From: Amaranthus tricolor
Taxonomy: Eukaryota; Streptophyta; Magnoliopsida; Caryophyllales; Amaranthaceae
DNA length: 64,000 nt
NCBI RefSeq assembly: GCF_026212465.1
Contig: NC_080053.1
Location: forward strand, 16,571,156-16,635,155
Direction of reading: 5' to 3'
The notes under the pieces were generated by a model, which worked only from the letters and a program-made list of their open reading frames with translations, was not told where the DNA came from and made no database searches. A program made the position numbers and the translations under genes. Positions 22,338 through 34,000 of this stretch are shown here, in pieces (position 1 is the first letter of the stretch; each line of letters starts with the position of its first letter).

Positions 22338-23904
22338 TGATAGGTCGTTTATGTACTATCAAACAAATTCTAATATGACACTAGTATAGCAACAGTCAGG
22401 GTCGAATCCACAGGGAACAATGAAGTAAGTGATTATTTTCCGGCTACCAATTGATCCTAGGTAACACACAAATTAGGAGAATATATATCTAGACTAACTA
22501 AACAACTAGAGCACAAACAATTAAACTAGAAAGGTAGATCGATGATACTAAAACATCCAGGGATAAACTTCCCCACTAGCATGATATGATGACAATGAGA
22601 TCCTACTACCCTTACAACAATCATAACCAAGTTCAATAGGACGAATACACCATTAAGAATACTAATAAATCCTTTCGAAGACTATTAGCTTCACTACCAT
22701 ACTATCAAACCTATTTTCATGGAATCAAGTATAATAATGACATTGAGCACAGTATTCTATAAGATCCAACAATCAAATCTATCTATTTTCATGAAGATTA
22801 TCAAGTCCTTGATCTAAAAGACAATTCATTCAACTCTAACTTTCGTTAACAAAGAATAAATTGTTAACCACAATTTCCAAAGTTTCCATTGAATAACGTA
22901 AGTTAACTAGCATAAGAGATCAAGCATGAACAAGGATTATGCATAACAAAAAGGGATTGAAACTCAATAATTCATCATCAAAATCATGGCTAGGGTTCCA
23001 TCTAACCCTAGATTAAGAAACTACTCACACATATTAATTACAACAAAACAAGAATTCATTAAAAGAAACATGATTAAAAATAATAACAAGAAAAGGGATA
23101 AAGAAATAGTACTTGAATTCGAATACCAAATGACGAACGAAAGTAAATGAAGTTACAAAGTTTCTTCCCTAAAGTGAAGAATTAAAAGTCTCTAAAAAAC
23201 GGAGAAAAATTGTTAACCTCCCCGTTCTATTACATTCCCTAGTGATTAAATAAGAAAACTGCACGGAAAACGGTTATTAAAGCAGGACCGGGCCGGGTTT
23301 CTGACAGACCGGACCGGGTTTCTAGAAGACCGGACCGGGTTTATGAAAGACCCGACCGGGCCCGTGTGCTGAGAATTTTCCAGAGAATAGAAATTGCAGG
23401 ACCCGACCTGGTTTAAGCAAGACCCGACCGGGTCCGTGGGTTGATCATTCCAGCAAGTGATTTTAGACAAACCCGGCCGGGTTTAAGCTTGACCCGACCG
23501 GGTCCTGGGCTTGGATGCTTACGTTCTTATTTCTTGCTTGAAATCACCCGGGTATGAAAATACCCGCCCGGGCCTATCATCTTGTGCTTACTTTTCTTCA
23601 TGAGAACACGGTAAAAGTACAAACGAAACCCAACGGGACTAAAAGCATGTCCGAATGGGCCCGTGAGCTCACAAAAGTGTCGTAATGCGGTCTCGAACTC
23701 TGCCAAATCTCGAAGCACACATTCTAATGCTCAGGAGTGATTCGCTTCCAATACAAGAGTGGAGTAAAATGGCTGAAATAATCAAAGACACACAAAACTC
23801 CAACCAAGCGTAAAATCACATGGAAAATTCGAAATCACACATCAAAATGCCATAAAAATGCAAGGGAAGGGAGCATAAAAGTATAGTATAAAGTGCACAG
23901 ATCA
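22338..23904 (-). repeat. LTR2 (middle LTR)
   Basis: 1567 bp, same length and ends as LTR1. It is flanked by the primer-binding site on one side and by the polypurine tract of the second internal copy on the other, so it serves as 5' LTR of unit 1 and 3' LTR of unit 2. Confidence 0.9.
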
Positions 23905-25288
23905 AACTCCCCCAAGCCAAACCCTTGCTTGTCCCCAAGCAAATGAACCGTCAAAGAAAAGTGGAGATCATATAGGTCAACAAAGTTCTTCCCCAAAGGT
24001 TTTCGAAATTCATTTAAAAGCAACTTCAAACGACTCGGCATTTATGCACACTCAACATCAATCCGTACTATCATAGCGCAATCAGGCTTTCACGATTCAT
24101 CCAAAAGGTAACCAGTTAAGGCCATCGTAAACACATCATAAATCAAATGAGGAGGTACTCACGGGGCAACTCACCACTCCATTGTCGATGAGTCTAGAAC
24201 TCATTACACACACCGAAGTAGTGAAAATGACTACTTCTATTCCCCAGCAGTGTTTCCCTCCCAAATCTCACTCTCATGTGTCTTGAAGGACAAAAAGTTC
24301 TCTCCAATGCAAACAACATTCTAAAGACTTTCACTTTAACTTTGCTATCCTTCTCCTTCGAAATAGACTTCAACTACCAAGAGAATCAATTCAGGCTAAT
24401 AATGGGAGCAACGTTGGCTAAGGTTATTGGTCGTGCTAAAAGTATGAGACCTAGTAGGGACAGTAGGGAGTGAAATCTCTTTTCTCGCAACAACACACAC
24501 TTCGAGCATAAACATCATATAACCAATCTTAAATAAACTTAACCAATGAAATTTCGAGCTTCTGAAAGAACAATATATTACCCCTTTTTATTTAATTTAT
24601 AACTAAAAGCAAAAATCACATTCTTTTTGTTGTTTTTGTTGAGTTTTTTTCTTTCTTTTTCTTTTTTTTAAAGAAATAATACTTGGGGGTGTCTATATAC
24701 AGAAGAGTTTAAAAGAAGCTCGAGATTTTACCATCATGGATCAGTAACCACACCAACAACCAACATCAAACTTAAATAATTGATTCACTCCCTAAGGTGT
24801 AAGAGGGGGAAATTTTGGGATTGTGGAGCTTTAGTAATGCAGGTTGAAAGAAAAGGGGCTCAAGCTCAAGAGGGCTAAAACCTAAAGTCAAGTAGTGCAA
24901 GGTGGCTTTTTAGTCCATGTGGTTTCAAGTAACATCTAAGCCTGAAAATCATTTTCAACAAGGTATATCTAGTCAAATTCTAGGAGGAGTAAAGCAAAGT
25001 CAAGATCGGTCTAGCCCCTAATGGGCATCCTAGCACATAATGCACACACATTTGATTAGGCCAACTCACCAGCTAACCTACTCATGCTCATGAGGTAATT
25101 AAATGCCACTTAATTGGTTCTCAAATTAGGAGTGTCTGCAGTTTGCCTCTGACATCCAAATAACAGTATCACATGCCAAAATACCAGTCAAAACATTTTG
25201 CAAAATTCATTTTAGGGGAAAGGACAATGTTACTCATATATAGAGGATTCCAAAGGGGATTCCAACAATTCTCATCAAGCCATAACAC

Positions 25289-25322
<34 letters not shown>

Positions 25323-26212
25323 TATGCATGCGAGAAATAAAACCTAACTCTATATGTTGAAAATGATAAAAAAGAATGCAGGTGCATGAGTGAGTGCGTG
25401 AGTGGAAAGTGATTATCCCCCCAAGCCAGCCCAAGCACGGTTCGCAGTGTTTGGCAAAAGATCAAATAAATGATCACTGGCCCGAACCACCACCTCCAGG
25501 ACCAGAGGGACCACATCTCATGAGTGCAGAATGAGGGATTAATACCCTTGATGTCATCAATAGTGTACCCAATAACACTCTTATACTTTTTCAGAACTGT
25601 GAGTAATCGCTCAATTTGAGTGCCGTTGAGTTTAGCATTGACAATAACAGGGTAAGTGTCATTATCCTCTAGAAAGACATACTTCAAAGAAGGAAGGAGG
25701 GGTTTTAATTCTACCTGAGGAGGCGTAGTACATTCCTTTCGTTCCTCAATGGTGGACACCTTCCAAGGTGGGATGTCCTCAAACTGAGCTTTTGCAGGAA
25801 CAATTGTATGTGCAACATCTAAAACTGGGACCATCTCAATCACATCGGCCCTATCCTTCTCATAGTTGCCTTCAATAGCTGCATAAAGTAGATCAACAAT
25901 GGGGGGTGTGGACTCCCGCTCTGTAGTAGCATCAACTATCGCATCCACCTGATAAACAGTCTCCCCAATGGCAGAATGTGCCATGGATGAGGGGAGATGG
26001 AAATGCAGCTGTTCTCCCAAAATTTCAAGTGATAACTTCCCATTCTTCACATCAAAATTGGCTGCTGTAGTCTTTAAAAAATCACGACCCAAAATCACCG
26101 GAATGCGGGCATCCTCTTCCATATTCATAATGACGAAATCGCAGGGTACGAAGTAATTACCAACTTGGACGGGGAAATCCTCAAGAATACCAACTGGGTA
26201 TCTCATAGATCG
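23905..26212 (-). pseudogene. Partial second internal region (protease only)
   Basis: Matches 17937-20244 at offset 5968. The protease frame at 25169-26212 has the same late part as the first copy (IPVILGRDFL onwards) but lacks the DLGAS active-site segment, all of gag and the primer-binding site. It breaks at CG (26211-26212), where it joins LTR3 interior. Confidence 0.85.
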
Positions 26213-27219
26213 TAAGTTAACTAGCATAAGAGATCAAGCATGAACAAGGATTATGCATAACAAAAAGGGATTGAAACTCAATAATTCATCATCAAAATCA
26301 TGGCTAGGGTTCCATCTAACCCTAGATTAAGAAACTACTCACACATATTAATTACAACAAAACAAGAATTCATTAAAAGAAACATGATTAAAAATAATAA
26401 CAAGAAAAGGGATAAAGAAATAGTACTTGAATTCGAATACCAAATGACGAACGAAAGTAAATGAAGTTACAAAGTTTCTTCCCTAAAGTGAAGAATTAAA
26501 AGTCTCTAAAAAACTGAGAAAAATTGTTAACCTCCCCGTTCTAGTACATTCCCTAGTGATTAAATAAGAAAACTGCACGGAAAACGGTTATTAAAGCAGG
26601 ACCGAACCGGATTTCTGACAGACCGGACCGGGTTTCTGGAAGACCGGACCGGGTTTATGAAAGACCCGATCGGGTCCGTGTGCTGAGAATTTTTCAGAGA
26701 ATAGAAATTGTAGGACCCGACCGGGTTTAAGCAAGACCCGACCGGGTCCGTGGGTTGATCATTCCAGCAAGTGATTTTAGACAAACCCGGCCGGGTTTAA
26801 GCTTGACCCGACCGGGTCCTGGGCTTGGATGCTTACGTTCTTATTTCTTGCTTGAAATCACCTGGGTATGAAAATACCCGCCCGGGCCTATCATCTTGTG
26901 CTTACTTTTCTTCATGAGAACGCGATAAAAGTACAAACGAAACCCAACGGGACTAAAAGCATGTCCGAATGGGCCCGTGAGCTCACAAAAGTGTCGTAAT
27001 GCGGTCTCGAACTCTGCCAAATCTCGAAGCACACATTCTAATGCTCAGGAGTGATTCGCTTCCAATACAAGAGTGGAGTAAAATGGCCTGAAATAATCAA
27101 AGACACACAAAACTCCAACCAAGCGTAAAACCACATGGAAAATGCGAAATCACACATCAAAATGCCATAAAAATGCAAGGGAAGGGAGCATAAAAATATA
27201 GTATAAAGTGCACAGATTA
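26213..27219 (-). repeat. LTR3 (partial, outer LTR)
   Basis: Corresponds to 16931-17936 of LTR1 and lacks the first 561 bp. By eye about 19 differences in about 1007 bp, for example GACCGAACCGGATTT for GACCGGGCCGGGTTT and one inserted C at about 27088. It ends GATTA where the others have GATCA, then AATAG. So it is the oldest-diverged LTR and the true outer end. Confidence 0.85.
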
Positions 27220-27224
27220 AATAG

Positions 27225-27668
27225 AGCTTCTCTCCCCAAGGGTAAGTTTATCTTGTGGTTGGCTCTCTTACACAAGTTGAAGACCAAGGACAAAATTTTC
27301 CTGCTACATTTGATTCCTGATGACATTTGTTGTATGTGTAATTCTGCTACTGAATCTTTTAAGCACATCTTCTTCTCTTGCCCTTTGAGTGCAGAATGCC
27401 TTAGAGGACTTTATTTATGGCTTGGCTTATCGGATCCTCACCTAAACATCTTTACTATGACCAAACATAACTGGAAAGTGACTGGCTGCAAAAAAGAGTC
27501 CTCATCTCCAGTTTATGCAGTCTGTGTTATCTTATCTGGAGAACGAGGAATGAGGCTACATGGCTCTTTCAAATGAGCAGGGTAGATTGCGTTATGAATA
27601 GAATTAGGCATGAGATTAGAACTAGATTCTATAGTCTATATCCTGTAAAGTCTCAAACCTGTGTTTGA
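27225..27668 (+). pseudogene. LINE ORF2, last part: zinc-binding domain and C-terminus
   Basis: Continues the frame cut at 16369. ASLPKGKFILWLALLHKLKT and CCMCNSATESFKHIFFSC are the zf-RVT domain with its Cys/His set. After a frameshift near 27480 the frame CYLIWRTRNEATWLFQ continues to a stop at 27666-27668. The 27669-27880 stretch is the 3' UTR, ending in CTTTAAAAAA. Confidence 0.85.
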
Positions 27669-27882
27669 TTTCAAGATGATGTATGAGTTTCTGTTTGTCC
27701 GTGAGCTCCTCTCTATTGTCTGTGAAGAGTGAATTGGTTCAACCCTTCCTAAAAGGTGGGTCCTTCTTTCATACTGATGTATTTGTACAATAGTGCGGGT
27801 TGTCTCGTCTTATACTGTATCTTTCTATGTTTTGTATCTGTCTTATTTTGAGCAATGAAAATTTTCAATTCTTTAAAAAACA

Positions 27883-27945
27883 AATTAGAAACATTTAAGA
27901 TTGAAAACGTGTGTCGGTAAATGTATTAGAACCAAATGAGACATT
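27883..27945. mobile_element. Stowaway-like MITE, right part, and LINE target duplication
   Basis: Begins with the LINE target duplication (27883-27897). It continues GTATTAGAACCAAATGAGACATTTAG, wording typical just inside the right end of such MITEs; the terminal GGAGGGAG itself is lost. Confidence 0.4.
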
Positions 27946-28058
27946 TAGAGATATAGAAGAAACTTTGCAACAAGGTGCGAACGGAGATCGACAAAATAAT
28001 CGAATACTTCTATTTTAGATAAAACCGACGCCATTGTAGAAGCCAAGATAGAGAGAAA

Positions 28059-31000
28059 ATGACGGTGGGAAAATACTACTGCGATTACTGCGATAAAGAA
28101 TTCCAAGATACTCCTGCTGCGAGAAAGCGTCATCTTCAAGGTCTTCAGCATCAACGTAATCGTAAACTCTGGTACGATTCTCTTTCTCTTCCTCAAGGTA
28201 ATTTTTTCCAATCCTAATCCTCCCTCTCATTGCTCGTTTTCTTATTCTTCTCTTTTTAACTTTGGCATTAGTGCAGCTCCTAATCAGATTAATGTTACTA
28301 CACAGACGTTTGGGAAAGGACTTTGCAATCGCTTCCTTAAAACGGTACCTTTCTAAAAAAAATGTAATTTATTGTTTACAAATTTGAATGCCATGAAGGA
28401 ATATTGGATTGTTTAGTTCGCTGTTTATGATTTGTTTTTCGTTTGATTATTAGCTCCATTAAATCTCTCACAGTTGTAAGTTCACCCTCTAGTACAGCCA
28501 CCAAGAATGGAGTCTGTCATCAATATATGTCATGACTCATGAACAAACGAACGAACTTCTCTTGAGTTCAACAACTCACTCACTTGTTTTCACTCTCCCA
28601 ATTACTCCTCACACAAAACCTGGAATAAGATTTTAGGCCTTTATATTGCCCACAAAAATTAGTAAAATGAATATCTGGCTCGTTTGAGCACCATATATCA
28701 CACCTGGATTGTTTTCTTTGATACTTTTAAACTCATGCCAACTCGATTCCCTTTGTACTCCCTCAAATACATGATTTGGACTTGGCTCTCCCTCAAGACC
28801 AAACCCATCCTCATACCCTCTTTGTGCAACACTCATCAATCCATCATAGTAGTCACCATGAAAAAATTTAGCAACACATGGCCATTATTGTCCATCACAC
28901 TTCTCAGCTGTAGTAAGCATCCCTTTGCCACCTTCAAACTCCTTCGTTTTGAGTCTTCATGGTTCAACCCTTCATCTCCGGATCCTCTTAATGAGATTAT
29001 AGTTTTCATCATCTTAGGTATATATCTCACAAACCTAAGCTTTTTCACTATGCCATTATGCATCTTTAAATGCACCTCTCCAATGGCCTCAACCTCAACA
29101 TCCTCACGAATGGGAAAGATCGTCCTCTAATAGTCACAAGTTATTAATCTTGTAAACAATTTCTTGTCTCTACAAATATAACATGAGTGTACGAAATCAA
29201 ACACCCAATCACCGTCAACATCACATATGGCCATTAGCACATAAATATCATCATCACATTTGGCCGTCATTACTTGGCCCTTCTCACCATTGTTTGGGAG
29301 CTTATTCTACATTACAACTTCTTTAATATTGTTTCCTTTTTCAACTTCTCAAATGGAACATCACTCTTCTTCCCTTTGAGCATCTTTCCATCACCAGCAT
29401 CCATGGTTGCTTCAAAAGCTTTAAGTTTCAAAGATCTTTCTTCAACCAATTTTAAGTGTATTGAATATGACCTTTTTATGGCATCACACTTTATCTTCAT
29501 ATCTCACTCTTGTCTTCATGACTTTGATTTTCTCTCCAATACCCTTCTTAGATGGGTTTTGCTCGACCATTTTCCATCTTCCATAGATGCACTCTCATCA
29601 ATAATTTTACTTTCCTCCATACATGATATCTCATCACCATTGCTACTATACCTAGTACTCTCCTTTACAAAATTTCAAGCTTTTCCTCGCTTAATATGGG
29701 TAAGAAACAATCAAAATCTAATAATAATTGGAAGGAAAGGTTTCTGGACCCTCCAATAGTGAGAAAAGATGTTGAATAAGGTCAAAAAAAGATTGTACAA
29801 AAGCAAGCACAAAAGTATCAATGTTTTGAATGAACAAAAAGCACAGAACAAAGTTTAATTGTATCTTGGACATTCCTTATAAAAAGTGATTATATTATAT
29901 AAAATGTTTAACAATACATTGATGAAGTCTCTTATCATTGTAACTCACCTTCTACAGCTTATAACCTCCAACAATGTAGTCTCTCATGAATAAAAGAATA
30001 AGCCTCCCTTGTGTTTAACAACTCACTTGTTTACTCACCCAATTACTCAACACTAGGGATGACCACGATTCGGTTTGGGCTGATTTCGGTTTCAAAATTG
30101 GAGTCTGCTTCGCAAGGGTTCGGTTTTAGGAGATTCCTTGATGGTTTAGGCGGTGGTTCCAAACGGTGAAATTTGCGAGTTGGGCAAGTTGGACCATCAA
30201 TTCAACTCTTCTTTCTCCTTTTTTGGTATAATTATACAAAGTAATATCAAATATTAAAATAATGTGTGATATACCTGTTTTTGATTATTATTGAAGTTCA
30301 TTGCATGCCAATTATCATTAAAATATATACTAAAAATAAGATTAAAACTACAATTAATAAATAAATTACAGAGAATTAATAATAATGATGTTTATTAAAA
30401 GAGGCGGTAAAGAGATGAACCTAGTATCTCGAAGGAACACTAATCTGCCTATGTATCTCTAGAAAACAAAGTTGGAATTGCAAGGATATCCTCTGGAATT
30501 CTCGATAATATCGGAAATTTTATGGATTTTACTTTTCACCATTTGAAAATATTAAAATTATTTGTCGCGATCTCAAAATTATATTTGAGATACTTATTTA
30601 TTTCTACATGACTAATTATGTTTGCTATGACGAGATGAAATCTAATAAGACATACTAAAACACTAGCACGTCTAAACATATTGCTTTCAGGTTGCATAGA
30701 AATCATAAAGGTCTCGTAAAAGCTTCATACAAGCTTCAACACAATTATCCACATTACTTTACGGACGATATACGCAATGATAGTACTAGTCTATCAATTC
30801 GGTTAGATTTTGTGTCTAAAAATCTAAATCTAAAATTGTCTCTATTCCATGAATATAAGTAAAATCACTAAAATATGTCATCCATTTATCTATCAACTCT
30901 TGAGTATTTGCCTTAAGAATCCATTTGTTTCCTCTTTGTTGTGGTTAATGAGTTATTCATATGTTAGGTTCATACATATAAAAAAATCTTACTTGCATGA

Positions 31001-34000
31001 TCATATGCTTCTAATATCTTTTGTGTACCAATAGCAAATTTTCAATCTTTATTGGTTATATCTATTGATGCACATTTATTATTCAATTGTGTTATGATGG
31101 GACAATACTTAGTTGCTTTTTTTAACTAATTATGGGTCGAACTCCTATGAGTTGGACAATTTAACTGCTAATAGTTTGTACCTCTTTTCTACCTTTCCTA
31201 ATCTAAGAAACTTACCTATACTTTTAATGGAATCTAATAAACTAGATAATATTATAATACATTCTTGACAAGATAAATTAATAACAAGAGCACAACATCG
31301 TATATGTAATAATTGACCACCAAAGATCTAATTAAAAGCAGGTTTTTCATATAAAAGTTTCATGCATTTACTGCTTGCCGATGCGTTATATATGGAACAA
31401 GAGAAAATCTTATCTTGCAAATTTTATTGTAAACATATTTTTATTAATCTTGATTTTATGTTATGATCATTGTATTTTTTGAGCATTAACTCAAAAGTGA
31501 TGATTTTTAAATAAACTAGTTATTGTCTATCCATTTTACTGTCACACACTTATAAAGTTCACTATGTGGAAGAGCAGACCAAGTATCGATTGTTAAACTA
31601 ATCCTACCATTAAAAGACTGAAACATTTCTACCAATTCATTATGTTTTGCGTCATATAATTTAATTTTTTGAGTTTAAGAGTGTTACAAGGCACCGCTCC
31701 AAATTGAGTTTGCTAAAATTTTCTATTGAAATACTTATCAAGTCTGGTTTTAACCATGGTTATATTGTATCTCATCATTAATTACATATGTTTTGAATTC
31801 ATCAGTCATTTCTTAACGATTATGATGTATACCTCATCAAGACATCTGCATCGTCCACCCACCTAGTATGTTTATTGGCTTTTACTCAAGGTCCCATTAA
31901 CACTTGCTGCACGAGTCTCTTTGTTATTCAGTGTTTTTTGAGAAATAGTTGTTTGAGAGTTCCCATAGCACTAACATATATACACCACAAATGAATTTAT
32001 ATTTGTATTTTATTTTAAAAATATATTTTTGGGTTAAATACAAAATAAAAAAGTATTTACCTTTAGTGAAAGAGTATGATACTAATGGTTAAATGCCTTG
32101 ACTTTCTCTAAATTAACGTTCCACACATATGATACGACTCTACCAACACATGTCGGTATACGGAAAACGTTGTCTTACCGGTTCTTTTTCCTCTTCTAAA
32201 TTAAAATATAAAGTCATATAATAATACAGTACATAAACCATTTATAATTTGAATCTAAGTATAACTGTACATTTTGAAATAACTGGTATTCTAGAATTTG
32301 ACCCGTCTTGCACAACTTTGTTGTTGTTGTTGTTGTTGTTTCATCTGTTTAATCTTCCTATTCATCTTCAAAATCATCTGAATTTTGATTGTACCCTTTG
32401 ACGTAATTTGGCTCAGCATGATAGCTATTAACCGACTATGACTTGTCGGAGTAGAACGAGCATTTCTTTTGTAACTTAATCCTTATAAAATTTTTCCACC
32501 ATACTATTTTTTTTGGCTTTTATTAAGAAGGAATACATATTGGTATTTGATAATCAAAATCTAAAACAATAATTAGAGAAATTAAAAGACTAATTGAGTA
32601 ATTAAGGGAGTAATTGCGTAGTTAAGAGAGCAATCAAAGAGAATAAGTTGAGAGAGTAGAAGGTGTGGAATGGATGAAGACATTCACCCATATTGATAAA
32701 CGAAGCTCCAATAGCTGGTAGATAGCATTCAACGACTAATTTAGGAGGTTCCACGATTTGAGCCGGTTCAATTCCATGGAACCGCATGGTTTAAACCTGG
32801 TCTTGTTCGGTCATCCAACTCAGCGGTTGACGATTCCTATTATTTTAGAGATTTAGTTTTGGAAATCACCTTGACCAAGGTTATTAAAATCGGGATTTTA
32901 CTTTGAATAGGAAGCAACTCTCAAAATCGAATCCTGAATTTGGATTGTAAATCGACCGATTCTACTAAATTTGCAGGTCATAATAGTTTTTGAATTTTAT
33001 ATTTAATTTTAAAACAGTTTATATATATAAAAGAAACACTTAAATTCTTTTATTATTTGTATATGTAGATACTTTTTCTCTTATTTTTGCCATTATCTGA
33101 ACCAAAAGTAGACATACTGATTTACAAAAAGAAAAAAACAAAACCAAACAAATACTCATGCGCAAAATCAATCATAAATCAATTACAAAATACTCGACAA
33201 AATTACAGTCCAAAATATCAATGATATACGTTCCTCACTCATTAAAACAATCTTTAAATAAGAAATTAATCCATCAATTAAAGAATCAATTAGAATAATC
33301 AATTAAAAATGCATTCTTACAAACTGTATCAAGTGAAATGCAATCTTACAAACTTAAGAGGAATTATCAATCAAAGAACAAAATCGAGAGGAATAAGGTA
33401 CGGTTACATACTTCTACAAACTCAACTGGAGAAAAACATTTAGAATATAAAAAATGCAATCTTACAAATTGTATTAAAGAAATATCACTTACATTGGAAC
33501 TAAAAATGGCAAAATGGAGGACGAAATGGTTGAGGAAGATGACGAAATTGTTGTTGCCTGTCGCCTGCTACTTGATTGAAAAAGATATCAAAAAGTGGAT
33601 TTCAGCTATGAAAATGGTGGACGAATTGTTGAAGGAGGAGAACTAAAGAGGTATAAAGATGCGGCCTACAGGAATTCAACGATTCAACTAAAGAGTGAAG
33701 AGTGAAAATGGGGTTTAGGGTAAATGGGGTGTCTAGCTGGCTAGGGTTTCTTCAAAAGATGATGCTGGCCCATTTTTAATATAGTTTAATTAAGCTAAGT
33801 TAAAATCGGTAGAATTGCATAATATCAATCTATTCCACCGATTTTATGGGCGGTTTTATGGGGATCCGATTTTAATTGCGATTGAACTCATTAGGAGTAT
33901 CTTGGATCGTAAAATCGTACGATTTTATGATATGAATTGCGATTTTAATAACATTTCCCTTGACCCACAATTCAGATCGATGTAGAATTGGTTCTAGGCG

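Larger units (their letters stand above)
16370..27219 (-). mobile_element. Tandem LTR array of a pol-less Tat/Athila-type element
   Basis: Order on the + strand: LTR1 (16370-17936), internal region 1 (17937-22337), LTR2 (22338-23904), partial internal region 2 (23905-26212), partial LTR3 (26213-27219). The element reads on the - strand. The second block matches the first at a constant offset of 5968 bases with no indels seen, up to the junction at 26211/26212. The flanking 5-bp AATAG duplication shows one original insertion that later expanded by unequal exchange, then lost a piece. Gag and protease are present; RT, RNase H and integrase are absent. Confidence 0.85.
7344..27880 (+). mobile_element. 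L1-type LINE, interrupted by two LTR elements
   Basis: Components in order: 5' UTR, ORF1 from 7411, a gypsy insertion at 8814-12964, an unexplained antisense-open segment, ORF2 from 13502, a tandem LTR array at 16370-27219, the ORF2 end, a 3' UTR and a short A-tail at 27875-27880. With both insertions and their duplicated target bases subtracted, about 5.5 kb remains, near full length for plant L1 elements. Many stops in both ORFs show that it is dead. It sits in a Stowaway-like MITE and has a degenerate 15-bp target duplication. Confidence 0.75.

Noticed and set aside
28684..29130. 148-residue + strand ORF in intron 2
   Set aside because: Antisense to the copia protease/pre-integrase relic, which has recognisable motifs on the - strand.
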